Below are positions 33,413 to 44,554 of a DNA stretch of 64,000 nt, one piece after another (positions within the stretch are counted from its first letter, which is position 1; every line of letters starts with the position of its first letter). Made by a program: the position numbers and the translations under genes. This DNA comes from Acephala macrosclerotiorum. Its lineage: Eukaryota; Ascomycota; Leotiomycetes; Helotiales; Mollisiaceae. The notes beneath the pieces were generated by a model. The model had not been told where the DNA came from. It made no database searches and saw nothing but the letters and a program-made list of their open reading frames with translations. The stretch spans positions 1-64,000 of the forward strand of contig MU119435.1 in NCBI GenBank assembly GCA_014904845.1. Reading direction: 5' to 3'.

Positions 33413-35183
33413 TCACAACACCATCAAGAAATCCGGATCTCTATCATCCGCCGACCCTACAAACTCATCATACTTCCCTGCCTTCTTATCCTTATTCACT
33501 TTATGACAGTACAGCACGTTCGCAAGCACCCTGTTTTGAAATTAGCACTCTCCCATCTCGCATCAAATTCATAACTCACATGAACCAACTCATAACCAAC
33601 AGCCCAAGCACCACAGTATGCCCTTTATGAAACTGCGGCTTATCCTGATTAGGATAAATAAAGGTCGCTACAAATCCTCCACTGTTCGCAATCATCAACT
33701 GCAAGGCAGTAGTTGTCGCTCGTTTGTAATGTCCAGCCGAATTATTAGAATTCCAGACTAAGACGCAAGGGACTGAGGCATACATTCCTGTCGCCATGAG
33801 GAAGGTCATTCCGTATTTCACTTTTGGATGGGCGACGGATATGTTGGCTATTACGGCGTAGCCGATTATGGCGGGGACGAGGACGAAGAGCATTATTACG
33901 CCTCGAAGTTTCAACCGATCGGACACCACGGCAATGGCGACGGTTATTACCGATGCAACAGCATACGGGATTACAGACCAGAGTTGGGCTTCGTTAGCCG
34001 TGTATCCTAACTCGACGATGATAGTCGGGAGGAAGAGACCGAAAGAGTAGAGGCCGGCGAGGATACCGAAGTAGGAGAATGCTGAGAGCCCTAGGAGTTA
34101 GGAATTAGCGAGTGGTGTCTTTGGAAAGGAACCATTGTGTCTTACAAGTGGATATATTCAAAACACCTCTTCTCACTTCAGACCAACGGAAAGCTTCATG
34201 ATGATGCTCGCTCCCACCCTCCGCCAGTCTTGACGGCATATCCAGATGCAATCTCGACTTGGCATAAACCTGCTCATTCGGCTTCAGGAACGGTGCTGTC
34301 TCGACATTGTTTGGCAGCAGGAAGGATGCTATGATCCCGATCGCGACCGTCAGTAGCCCCTCGATGATGAAGATCCAAGTCCATTGTGCTTGTCCGCCTC
34401 GGTTTCCGATGGAGGTGAGGCCTCGGGCGAGGAGACCGCCGAATGCACCGCTAAGCGAAGCAGCTGTGTAGAAAAGTCCGAGTCGAAGGGCCATTTCGCC
34501 GCGGGTGTACATTCCGGAGAGATAGAGAACCATGCCTGGGAGAAGTCCACCTTCGCAGATCCCGAGAAGGGCGCGGACAGCCATGAATTCCTTGTAATTC
34601 TTAACGAATCCCAGACACATCGTCACAATACCCCAGAAAACCGTCAATACAGGAAGCCATATTTTCGGAGATACTTTTCTCAAGACCAGATTACTCGGGA
34701 TCTCGCTGTGGATCAGTCAGTATACGATCGACACTGCGAGCTAAGATCGCGACATCTTGGCAGAGTCGGTCACAGCTTTTGACAGCTTGGCAATCCGGGG
34801 TTTGTGGGGAATGGGGAAAGCGAACATACGAAACGATATAAGTGGCGTAGAAGACGGCGAGACCGGTGTCGTATTGGTAGTCTGTCATTTTGAGAGAGGC
34901 TTCGAGGCCGTATGTTTTTGCGTTGCCAACGTTTGTTCGGTCGAGGAATGAGCAGAGGAAGAGGACAGCGAGGACTGGGAGGATTCTGTCCGTCAAGAGA
35001 CATCAGTGTGAGGTCTCGGGATTTTAGGGAAGGGAAAATAGACCTAATGTCGAGCTTCAACAGAATCTTTCTCGTGAAAGCAGCATTTTCCTCCAATTGT
35101 GTCTCCGAGACACGCTTCTTTTCTCTGATGTCCTCCTTCTCTTCCGCCAAAGTATCGCGTTTCTCAAGTTCGTCCATCTCCAT
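33413..35183 (-). CDS. MFS permease, Dal5/allantoate (anion:cation symporter) type (494 aa)
   Basis: Plasma-membrane major facilitator of the Dal5/Tna1-like ACS family, which import allantoate, nicotinate, vitamins and similar organic anions. Five exons fit with consistent phase: 35183-35044, 34985-34830, 34705-34146, 34090-33580 and 33530-33413. Splicing restores the family hallmarks LFLCSFLDRTNVGNAK (TM1 region), ATYIVSEIPSNLVLRK (built across the second intron), the segment ALLGICEGGLLPGMVLYLS and WLSAFSYFGILAGLYSFGLFLPTII. The last exon encodes the hydrophilic tail ending DPDFLMVL. The first intron has a less common donor (GTCTAT) but is needed for the frame. The N-terminal 45 residues are charged and cytosolic. 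Substrate cannot be predicted. It is divergent from the AhpD-like gene. Confidence 0.9.
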
Positions 35184-35781
35184 GTAATGGTAAATGCCAA
35201 ATTGTTAGGAATGAATAACAATTCAGAGATAGAAGAAGACAACCCGCAATCGAGCAAGAAAGGATAGCAAACAACACATCCGGGGAAATTCTGGGGAGTC
35301 CCCTCTTATCACTCCAGTTCTCACCCCCTGTCGCATCCTCGTCCAACCCCATCCATGTCGTGTAATCAAGCTGCCCCGTTCAAAGAAAGCTTCTTCTCTC
35401 GTGGCGCACAGCAAACCATTTTACCAGCGTTTTCCAAGCCCAAGTCAGTCACCCAAGACGGGGATACATCCATCCACCCAATGAAATCTTGAAAGTCGGT
35501 CAGCACTTTTCAAATAGACTTCGGAGTCTCACTTGATCAAGTCAAACGCGGGGTCGACTCGGTGAAAAATGAATTGCCTAGCGATTTCTTACGGCGCCAC
35601 TTCTGGACCGTTTGACTGTGGAACAGTTGCCGAGATCCAACATGCCGAACATCGCACCATTTCCGACTTGACATCTTGATGTTAAACCTTCTCGAGCTCA
35701 CTTTATGCCAATCGCCATTCATTGACTGACTGATTGAGCTGAGACGAGATCTGAGAAGGAAGAAAAGCAATTGAAGCTACG
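35184..35781. promoter_or_regulatory. Divergent promoter region, MFS / AhpD-like
   Basis: 598-bp region between the starts at 35183 (minus) and 35782 (plus). No coding frame is convincing. It must contain both promoters; no specific operator was identified. Confidence 0.45.
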
Positions 35782-36824
35782 ATGTCCAAACTTTCCTCTT
35801 CCCTGAAAGCGCTCATCGCAGCACCCTATGCACGCCCAAACACCCTGCCCGCCCCACCACACGCACGAAATGTATATGAAGCTTTGAGATCAGAGGCGAG
35901 TGGGAAGAATGTTGGGACGCCAGCTTGGTTGACTCTCTCAGTATGTCCCAAAAGCGCCTTTCGTCCAATCCCAAGCTCTGGGTATAGGGAAGGATTGAGG
36001 GAAAGAGCTAATGAGAAGAATAGACAGCAGCGACGATGACAATGAACTCTCCCGAAGGTCTAGCGCAAATATATGACATCGCGACGGAGAAATCGAAAGA
36101 TAAAGCACAATCTGTGCAAACGGCAGAGTTGATGCGGGAGGTGGGGTTGAAGTGTATTGGTTTCAATGGCGTTCGTCTTCCCTTCCTCTTTGCCCGCACT
36201 TTCCCCCAATCTGCCATGTTTCCAAATCTGTACTAATAGATTCAATTCCAGGTCCCGAGAACAATCAATTGCCTCGGTGCCTTCCGCTCCAGTCTCCCCT
36301 CCGAAATCGTGGCCGGGTTATCAACACAGCCATCAAGAAACTCGAGTCCCAAGAACATCAACGACATCCTTAACCGTGGCTCCGCACTCTGGACATCCAT
36401 CTACCGCCCCTTCGACTCCAAACTCTTCTCCAAACTTGCAGATTCCCACCCCGACCTCCCAGCCTTCATCGTAAACCACGAATACGGCGCCCTATTCTCC
36501 GACCCTCCAGAACTCGGCCACCAAATCCGCCCCGGTGCTAAAATCGGTCGAGTCCTTACTTCTATTGTGGCGGTGGCATGTTTACGAGCGCAGACTGGTG
36601 TAGGACCACAGGTTACGAGCCATGTGTTTGGGTTGAGGAAGGCGTTTGAGGATGAGAGTTATAAGGCGGAGGGGGAGGAGAAGGTTGAGGGTGGGGAGTG
36701 GTTGGCTAGTGAGGAGGGGAATACGTGGTTGTTGGAGGCTATTGACAGGATCGTGGAAGCACTAGGCGAGGGGAAAGGAAGTAGTTTTGCGCCGGGAATT
36801 GATAAAGTGAATGCGAAGCTATAG
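35782..36824 (+). CDS. AhpD-like conserved (mitochondrial-type) fungal protein (292 aa)
   Basis: Three exons: 35782-35940, 36024-36170 and 36252-36824, all in phase 0. The product resembles a conserved fungal family with an AhpD/carboxymuconolactone-decarboxylase-like fold, often described as mitochondrial and of unknown function. Recognisable segments are the N-terminal [20 protein letters not shown] (possible targeting sequence), [20 protein letters not shown] built across the second intron, [17 protein letters not shown], and [20 protein letters not shown] near residue 210. The C-terminus ends [20 protein letters not shown]. The classical CxxC redox pair of true AhpD is not seen. The start at 35782 is the first ATG and gives a basic, hydrophobic N-terminus. 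Confidence 0.85.
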
Positions 36825-37077
36825 ATAGAGGAAAGGATGATAGAATGTGAGCGTTTGTGTATATAGGATGGTAGATATGTACAGTATATATGATGATGGC
36901 AGGGCACAGGCGTCTGCCTAGGCACGACTAGAACTTATTTGCGATATAAACAGGTAAATTAACGAACACAGTGATCGTAAGAACACCGAACACCTTTTAT
37001 ATAGTTATGTACAATATATATGACAACGAAATCCCAGATGTACATGAAAATAATATCTCTCTATAGCGAGGAAAAAT
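36825..37077. other. Short 3' spacer between convergent genes
   Basis: Contains the 3' UTRs of the AhpD-like and CoA-transferase genes; AT-rich, with several ATATAT stretches. Confidence 0.4.
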
Positions 37078-38864
37078 CTACTCCATAGACTTCACATCAT
37101 CTGCGACCTTGAACTTCGCACCTGTCTTGCTCTTTACTTCCTCGACGCCCACACCTGGCGCCAGCTCAGTGAGAGTCAGACCACCCTTTTCTCTATCGAC
37201 CTCAAACACACACAAATCCGTAATAATCGTTGAGACAACCTTTGCCCCCGTCAACGGCAATTCACACTCCTCCACGATCTTTGGACTCCCATCCTTCGCC
37301 ACGTGATCCGTTGCAACTACAATCTTTGTCTGATCCGGATTGCCAACAAGATCCATCGCTCCTCCCATGCCCTTAAACACCTTTCCTGGGATCATATAAT
37401 TCGCTAAGTCGCCGTTCGCAGATACTTGGAGGGCGCCGAGGACAGAGACATCGATATGTCCGCCGCGGATCATGGCGAATGATTCTGAGGATGAGAAAGT
37501 CGAGCCGCCGGGAACGATGGTAACGGTTTCTTTGCCAGCGTTAATGATATCTGCGTCGATCGTTTCTTCTGTTGGGTATGGACCCATGCCTAAGAGGCCA
37601 TTTTCGCTTTGGATCCAGACCTTGGTTTCTGGATCTAGGAAACTGGGTGCGAGGGTTGGAATCCCGACTCCGAGATTGACGTAGTATCCATGCTTCAATT
37701 CTTTACTTGTCCTTCTCGCAATTCTCTCTCGACGAAGTTGAGACTCGGATTTCTTGCCATCACCTTTTCCAGACTCCTCTCTGAGGTAGCGAACCTCAAT
37801 GACCTTCTCCACTGCAGCAGGAACAATTCGATCAACATAAATTCCGGGAATATGCACTTGATCCGGATGAATTGATCCAGTTGGTACGATATTCTCTGCT
37901 TCGACGATAGTTATTTTGGCGGCTTTAGCCATGACTTCTCCGAAGGCTCGAGTAGTGTAGCGGAATTGAGTGTTGCCATCTTCGTCTACTTTGTATGCTC
38001 GGAGGATGGCGACGTCGCCTTTGATAGCTTCTTCCATGTTGTAGGTTTTGCCGTTGAATATTCGTGTTTCGCGTGGTTTGCCAGCTTCGAGGATTGTGGT
38101 TTTTCCTGTTGCTTTGTCGATGGGGCCGAGGCGGACGGGGATGTCTCCGGTTTGGACTAATGTGTCTAGAAAAATGTCAGCGAACTGTAATTACTTTTTG
38201 GCATGGAGAGAGAGAGAGACTTACTGACTCCGGTAGGAGTGAAGAATGCTGGAATTCCCGCTCCACCAGCACGTATCCGTTCAGCAATTGTGCCCTGTGG
38301 ACACAACTCAATTGCAACCTCTCCGTTTAAGTACTTCTTTTCAAGAGACTTATTTGCCCCCAAGAAACTCAAGATCAGTCTCTCGATTTGTCCCGAGGCA
38401 ACGAGGGGAGAAAGCCCTCCTCCACCTGCAGCACCGGCATTATTCGATACAGCAGTGAGGTTGTTGAGGCCATCTTTTCCTCTTCGCTCAATTGCTGCGA
38501 TAATAGTTTCTACCCGAAAGTTCAACAATTAGCCAATTGCCCCCAACTCAAAAAGATGAGAGAAGTGGAAAGGAAACATACCAGCAGTACCACACAGTCC
38601 AAATCCAGCACTCAAAATCACTGACCCGCTCTTCAAATCTTTAACAGCTTCATCAGCATTCTTAAACACCTTGCTCTGTCCCCTCACAATCTTGGGCGCT
38701 GGATCGCGTTTCGCGCCAACATTGGCCCTTTGTGTTTCGAATAGTACGCATGTTGTGTGTAATTGCCGTGCTCGTGGGATGAATGGGTGGGAGTGGGGTA
38801 CTGAGAGAGCACCCCGCCGTGAGGTTGCTGCTATGCAGGCTGAGGATATTCTTCTTGTTGCCAT
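37078..38864 (-). CDS. Succinyl-CoA:3-ketoacid CoA-transferase, mitochondrial (551 aa)
   Basis: SCOT/OXCT-type enzyme that moves CoA from succinyl-CoA to acetoacetate (or a similar carboxylate), releasing succinate, in the mitochondrial matrix. Exons are 38864-38582, 38509-38225 and 38165-37078, with consistent phases (1656 nt). The N-terminus is a typical presequence (MATRRISSACIAATSRRGAL, rich in Arg/Ser, no acids). The alpha domain shows ILSAGFGLCGTAETI (built across intron 1) and SNNAGAAGGGGLSPLV. The beta domain shows VNLGVGIPTLAPSFLD and WIQSENGLLGMGPYP, in which the Glu of SENG is the catalytic residue that forms the glutamyl-CoA ester. The join between domains is the linker around KKSESQLRRERIARR. 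Length and order match eukaryotic SCOT. It is transcribed divergently from a mitochondrial dicarboxylate carrier, whose substrates include succinate. Confidence 0.95.
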
Positions 38865-39278
38865 TGTGAGGGATTGAGTAGAAATTCGGGGAATAGGAGA
38901 AGAGAAGGATGAGAAGTGTGAGAATAAATTGAATGGTCGATGACGCCGTGTCAGAAATGCGAAGTCCGAAAACCATTCTGCCGACCTGGTCTAGGCGGTG
39001 GGAACGATGAGCGGGAATTTTTTTGCATCCGATGATGACAATTGCCGAGGAACAGGCTGGGATTTTGGATGACCGGCTTATTCTTTACGCGCCATTTTTC
39101 ACGTGAGATCTTATTCTGCTTGCGTCACAGGGCGAGCACGGCGGTGATACTTTTGATGCCGAGTAGTGGACTTAATGTTTGAGATGTATTTTTGGGAGGA
39201 TATATCCTGACTTGTGGCTTGGCTTGGAAATCTTGGAGATGGGTTGAGACTGTTGATATAACATACACGTGATCCGGA
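38865..39278. promoter_or_regulatory. Divergent promoter, CoA-transferase / dicarboxylate carrier
   Basis: 414-bp region between ATGs at 38864 (minus) and 39279 (plus). No gene fits inside it. It should carry both promoters and any shared regulatory sites; none could be named by eye. Confidence 0.5.
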
Positions 39279-40573
39279 ATGGGGAAAGCGCAGCAACCTT
39301 TTTGGCTTGGGTGAGTGAGAGATCTTGAATTGCGGGAAGACGTGCTGAATCCTAGGAAGTGGTGCATCTGCCTCGATGGCGGCTTGTTTTAGTAAGTCTT
39401 CGTTGTGTTGGGAGTTACTTCTACTGACTTTGGAGCAGCACATCCTCTAGATCGCACAAAATAGTAAGTTTCTGACGAACGAGCATGAGAGGCCGTGATG
39501 GATGATTGAAAGTTGTATGCAAGTCCTTGCTTCGAAACAACCGATGTTAAAGGCAATGCACACATTTGCTGTTCGAGATGGTATGTCGAGTAGCTGATGT
39601 GAGCTGATAACGACTGATGTGTTGAAGGTATCCCCTCGCTCTGGTCTGGTCTCTCCGCATCCATCCTTCGACAGACGACATACTCTACAGCACGATTCGC
39701 CCTGTACGATGTCCTTGCCCGACAGATGCAAAATAGAACAGGTGGGAAGCTTTCGGCAAGCGAGACCATTGTTTGTGCTGGAGTGGCTGGAGGTCTGGCA
39801 GGAATGATTGGGAACCCGACAGAGGTGGGTAACCCGAGTTTGGAGTCGAGCCATAACTGATATTGGGAGGTTGTCTTGGTTCGGATGTGCTCAGATGGGG
39901 TGAAGGATGCCCAACAAAGGTATCGATATCCAAATGCTCTCGCTGGCTTGGTGAAGATTGGCAAAGAAGAGGGTCTGGACGCCTTCACCAAAGGATTGGG
40001 ACCGAACATCGTGAGGAGCATTTTGATGAGTAGGTATTGTTCCGAACATTGGTGTTTGTATCGCTGACATCTTTAGATGTGTCGCAGATAGCTGTGTAGG
40101 TCTGGAGATCTGCATGGTGACGGCGTACTGACCCGTAACTAGCTATTCCTCGGCGAAGCACCAACTCTTGTCGAACAATATCGCCAAGCTCTCGGATGGA
40201 GTTCCAGTACATATTGCGGCCTCATTGATTGCTGGGACAATCGCCACAACTGTTTGCGCACCAGCAGATGTGTTGAAGAGTAGATTGCAGAACGCCGCCT
40301 CGGCCAAGGGGGAGACTCTGGTACGTAGAACATGATGGGAGAGGACAATTAGCTGATTCGGATAGGGACTCGTGAAAATTGTGGTGAATTCGATGAAGAA
40401 TGAGGGACTAGGATTCTTGATGAAAGGATGGACGCCAGCCTGGCTTCGACTCGCGTAGGTTGAGATCCCTCTTAGAGCTCGCAGAAACTGACGAGAACAG
40501 TCCGAACACCGTGCTCACGTTCATCTTCATGGAACAATTGCAACGACTTTTCGCAGCGAAGAGTACACTATGA
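39279..40573 (+). CDS. DIC1: Mitochondrial dicarboxylate carrier, ten exons (290 aa)
   Basis: Mitochondrial carrier family protein of the inner membrane, most like yeast Dic1, which exchanges malate or succinate for phosphate. Ten exons in 1.3 kb: 39279-39310, 39360-39391, 39439-39463, 39513-39580, 39628-39824, 39870-40029, 40077-40095, 40143-40320, 40366-40454 and 40501-40573. All nine junctions have GT...AG ends and keep phase (873 nt). The spliced protein has all three carrier repeats: HPLDRTK (PxDxxK), NPTEVVLVRMCSDGVKDAQQ (highly typical of dicarboxylate carriers) and CAPADVLKSRLQN, each followed by the G-rich half of the signature. The start MGKAQQPFWLGGASASMAA matches family N-termini. 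It ends WTPAWLRLAPNTVLTFIFME plus a short tail. Exons of 19-32 nt make it undetectable as one ORF. Divergent from SCOT. Confidence 0.9.
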
Positions 40574-41416
40574 AATCTCAACATGAGGGAAAGACAAGAA
40601 TAGAAATTAGATGATGTCGGGCAGCGAGTGAGTGTCTAAGATGGGGGAGGGATGTTTGTCTGTCTCTCTTCAAGCTCCGGTTGAGCAAACCATTGCTATG
40701 GCGTTTGGGTGATCGATCAAGGCATTCTCTGGATTTGCAAGTATATCGAGACATGAATGAAAAGAAGTGTCGCATACGTAACGAAGATAACTTTCTCATC
40801 TGGCAGCTTCGTATGAATTTGGACCGCAGCTGAGGTCTGGCACTCCCGAGTTGCACTGATACTTTGAAATCAACTAAAGTAATTGCGAACATGAGAATGA
40901 GAATAAATAGTCCCAATCCGGTAGAAGAACGTGCAACGGATCCAAGAGTGTGTACTACCTACAGGGCCTTTTAATTGTCAAAACGTCGCCACCCAGATTA
41001 CCCAATTACAGACCAAAAAAGAAGATCTGGACAGGTGATTGGGCAGACCACTCGGAATTTCGACAGAATTTGGACGTATTTTCTCTCGCTTAGCAATTAA
41101 AAGGCCCTGTAGGTAGTAGGCTTATGGTTTGATGATGAGTGAGATCGAAAGGTTTTTGAAAAAGATGCCTGTGCCACATGTCAAGCCACTAATAAGCGGG
41201 GTGCATCACGTGGTAATCGCCAACCTCATCAGTTCCGACGCACCACACTTCTCTCTCTTTCGTGTTCATCCAGCCCGACTTCCCATCACTGTCTCCTGAT
41301 ACAATGATCTCGAATATTTCTTATGCTTCTTCCATCATCCCTGGGACATTCAACTAAACATCCTTCTTGGCCGCCATGGGAGTATCTTCGAAACGTGTCT
41401 CGAGCTCGACATTGAC
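40574..41416. other. Intergenic region holding a small transposon
   Basis: No gene. The middle contains the 162-bp inverted-repeat element described separately (40955-41116). Confidence 0.5.
40955..41116. mobile_element. 162-bp MITE with 23-bp perfect terminal inverted repeats and TA target site
   Basis: The left end at 40955 begins CTACCTACAGGGCCTTTTAA; its exact reverse complement ends at 41116, with 23 bases of perfect inverted repeat. Both ends are flanked by TA, so a TA target-site duplication (40953-40954 and 41117-41118) is consistent with the Tc1/mariner/pogo superfamily; counting the flanks, the palindromic match is 25 bp. The interior (about 116 bp) has no ORF, so the element is non-autonomous. 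Because the arms are identical it is probably young or still mobilised by a related transposase elsewhere in the genome. Confidence 0.85.
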
Positions 41417-44095
41417 ATGGAAGACCGGTCTCCATCCAGCTCCAATACGGCGGAGAAGGGCGAACAGAAGCAAGCTGCTTGTTTGAACTGCAGGAAAAGC
41501 AAGACTCGTTGCCTGAGAAACCCTGGCGATGTGAAATGCAAGAAATGCTCTCAGTCTCAGGCCGAGTGTGTAATTCCGGATTACCGCGTCGGAAGAAAGA
41601 AAGGCATCAAGAAGTGTGTCACTCAATGTCCCAGAAATTCTGGGGGCAATACTGAAGGAATAAAAATTGACCAGAAAGCAGTAAACGTGATGGCCTGGAG
41701 AAAGCCGTATACCGCATCGAGCAGGCTATTAAGAAGTCCCGAACGCAGAGTACCCAGTCTGAGGAGGACAGGAATGCGTTTCACTTGCAGAACCTGCTGA
41801 ATGAGGCCCAAAGTTTACTGCCCCAGAAATCGAGTTCCGGCGGCGAAATGCAGGCTTCCAGGAGTGGACTACAACTGGCGCAGCAACAACAGCTTCCACA
41901 TGGAAACGGACAGCTGGCAAGTCTCACTTTCTCAGAGCAATTTGCCATGTTCTCCACTTTCTTGAGCCTTGAGATATGTTCTTACTTATCTCGACTGTCC
42001 TGCTACCCCTGAGGCTTCCTCAAGCGTTCGAAAGAAGTAAACTGACTCCGAGATTGTGGGAAATAGGTCCCCGAAACTGCCCGAGACGGTTCGGCAGAAG
42101 AGCAATTTGCCGTCGACGATGCCGAGAACCCCCTACAGCTTCTAGCAAGAGCATCGGATCTCTCAGCTCCGACAGCTCAAGCTTCTTATGCTATGACCAA
42201 TATTGTCAGGCAACATCGTACATCACGTGCTGCCAGCGATGTTGAACTCCAAAATTTCTTTGGTCCATTTCGCCCAAGTCTTGATGTCGGTCCAGAAATT
42301 GATCCCGTTGACATGGGACTCGTCACCGAAGAGGAAGCAGCTGCTCTATTTGCGTAGTAAGAATGATCTCATCCATCTCCTCAGTCCTCAATCTCCCAGT
42401 CTCGCGAGGATTTTCCCAGCCGACTTTGTCTGAGCAAGCGTGACCGTTAGCCAAGATCATGATGCCCAATGCATCTAGTATCTAAGCTTAGCAAAGCCTA
42501 CTAAATTGTCCTGTCAAGACTGGGAGATTGAGAACACTGCTTCTCCTTCGGCTTACAAAGCTAATTAAAGCAGCTTTTATGAGAATCTGTCTCACACTCG
42601 ATGGGGTCTTGATTTGCTGTTGCATACCCCTGAATTCGTCCGAAAGCAGTCTTGCTTTCTGTTTACGTCGATAATGGCTGCATCTGCCCGTTTCATTCCA
42701 ACAGCAGCAGCCCTCTCAAAAAGACTTTCGACGCACTGCAAACACCTCGCCCAATCTCTCATGATCAACAGACATCGATCTCCAGAAATTGTGTTAGGTT
42801 TCATGGTCAATATTCCATGGATGGCTCCTGGGAGACACTGGTCAGACGATGGAACTTGCTCTTACATGGGAGCCGCTCTGACGATAGCCATCGACATCTC
42901 CCTCAACAAACTGATTGTCCCATCTCCGAGTTCTTCTCTTGCTGGCATTCATGAACGCCGTCCGCCATCAGATTATATCACAGCAAGGAAAGCACTGGAT
43001 CTGGACGGATTTCACGATGTAGATCCGATGTCTGATTTCGGTAGACGATTGCTGCGACGGAGAGAGAGGATCTGGCTGGCATTGTTCGTGCTCGACAGAG
43101 GCGTCTGTCTGGCGAGAGGCAGAGGGTTCACTGTCCCTTTGACCCCGATCATTGAGCACTGTGACAATTGGCACCAGTCTGACATTGCCGACATTTGGGA
43201 TGGCTCTATGGTATCCTCAGCCATGCTGAGACGAGACCTTGAAACCCTGATATCAGATGTCAAGAAAACCTGCGATGGCAATGGGCCTCGTGTAATGAAT
43301 GGACATGGCATAGCTCAGTCAATTCAGCATATGATCGATGGCTTTTTCACAAATTGGTACTCGACGTGGGCATTTGCAACTGGCGGCATGAAAGACAATT
43401 CGATTCCTCCCTACGTTGAGATCCTGGTCACTCATGGACGACTTTCTATTTACAGCAGTGTGATCAACCATCCGACTGCATCCGTCGAGGTCAAAAGGTT
43501 CTTTCGAGCTGCGGGCCTTTCATCAGCACTTAACGTGATGCGCGCCGCAGTACAGGGTGAAAATCGACTGAAGTCTATGCCGAACAATACTGCGATTATG
43601 ATCTCGTTCGCCGCCTGTTTCGCCTTCTATCTCAGCACAATGGGCTCGACTGGAAACATGAGTCTAGCGCCTGCCATCCGAAGACTGATCGAAGAATGCG
43701 CTGGCGTGCTGGAGAGAATTGGTTCTAATCCGTCTCATCGACATGGAACTTCCGCATTGTATGGAAGGCATCTTCGAGAAGTGGTGGGCACTTCGCCGAG
43801 CAGATCAGATGCTTCCAGCCAGCGAGGAGCAAGACAGACCCAGACACCCTTCCCGCCGCATCACAGCGTTTCTATCCAACCTCAAATGCAGACATATCAA
43901 GGTCCAGCAAGTTTTGCGCCCATGCAGATGTCGGAACTTCTGCAGTTCTCAGCGATGTCAGACGATCAGATCAATGAAGCGATCAACAATGCTGGCGAAG
44001 AGCTGGAAATGTATCTTCCAAGTTTCCAGATGGATGACAAAACAGGTCTTGACTGGCTGGATTGGTTCAATATGGATGTCAACATGAACGGTTGA
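41417..44095 (+). CDS. prtT-like: Zn2Cys6 transcription factor, PrtT-like (about 738 aa)
   Basis: Fungal binuclear-cluster regulator resembling PrtT, activator of secreted protease genes. The Zn2Cys6 cluster is at residues about 22-52: ACLNCRKSKTRCLRN, then CKKCSQSQAEC. Exon 1 is 41417-41613; intron 41614-41681 restores KNKRDGLEKAVYRIEQAIKK, the usual linker and coiled coil. Exon 3 encodes DDAENPLQLLARASDLSAPT and runs to 42353; exon 4 starts at 42571 or 42574 and carries the large regulatory region (WGLDLLLHTPEFVRKQ, VNIPWMAPGRHWSDD, RRRERIWLALFVLDRGVCLA, VEILVTHGRLSIYSSVINHP). The second intron is the least certain; 41921-42097 keeps phase and is proposed. The third intron (about 220 nt) is enlarged by a 158-bp transposon-like insertion. 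The start ATG at 41417 is the only one in frame before the cluster. It lies beside a decayed secreted-hydrolase gene. Confidence 0.85.
42382..42539. mobile_element. 158-bp hAT-type MITE inside an intron of the PrtT-like gene
   Basis: The arms 42384-42404 and 42515-42535 are inverted repeats with 19 of 21 bases matching (core CTCAATCTCCCAGTCT exact). Both ends can be extended to a CAGT terminus (42382-42385 and, inverted, 42536-42539). The eight bases outside are CATCTCCT on the left and CTTCTCCT on the right, 7 of 8 identical, as expected for the 8-bp target-site duplication of hAT elements. There is no ORF. Removing the element and one duplicate leaves an intron of about 54 nt, the usual size here, which independently supports insertion into a pre-existing intron. 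Confidence 0.7.
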
Positions 44096-44217
44096 GGTGG
44101 ACTGGAGCTTCCCTTATCAGCCTTGCAAACTTCCTTCCTCAGCCTCGCGGATTCCCTGTCGTTGAGTCGCGATGTGCAACAAATATCTCCCAATGTTCCA
44201 AATCCTTTTGGTACATC

Positions 44218-44327
44218 TCCAAACTTCGTTGCGTAGAGAGGCGGCCAACAGATGGTCCAAGGGACATTCTCTCCTTCCGGACCGGGGCGGCAGCGGCAGT
44301 GGGCCCTGCGATGTGCAACAAACTGTC
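44218..44327. repeat. Probable degraded copy of the neighbouring inverted-repeat element
   Basis: The right end (GGCAGTGGGCCCTGCGATGTGCAACAAA, written here only in part as TGCGATGTGCAACAAA) resembles the right arm of the element at 44403-44554. The left part near 44218 (CGTTGCGTAGAGAGGCGGCC) resembles its left arm TGTTGCATATCGTGAGGGCC. Similarity is partial and the call is tentative. Confidence 0.4.
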
Positions 44328-44402
44328 TACAATGTCCGACTTTGTCTTCGAAGTAGCGGAGTGCTACAAGCAGAAACTCAAAGCCCCAAACTTCCTTAAT
44401 TT

Positions 44403-44554
44403 TAGTCTTCTTTGTTGCATATCGTGAGGGCCGCAGTAAAAGAACGACCGGCGGCACTGCAGGAGCATGTCGCAGACTTTCTGCTCGTCCTCCGGCAGGT
44501 AGTCCCCGTGGTCGTCCTTCCACTGCCGCCCCTTACGATATGCAACAAAGACTA
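44403..44554. mobile_element. About 152-bp MITE-like element with long imperfect inverted repeats
   Basis: The left arm (44403-44457) and the inverse of the right arm (44505-44554) align over about 50 positions with few mismatches and a 3-base gap; both contain TGTTGCATATCGT followed by [G/A]AGGG, GCAGT and ACGACC. The interior is GC-rich and has no ORF. Both outer ends carry TA, so a TA duplication is possible but not certain. The terminal motif recurs at about 44170, 44318, 46580 and 61728, consistent with a repeat family. Confidence 0.65.

Noticed and set aside
41935..42112. Repeated AGAGCAATTTGCC in the PrtT-like gene as an exon duplication
   Set aside because: Only about 13 bases match and the flanks differ; it does help explain the ambiguous second intron but is not enough to claim duplication.
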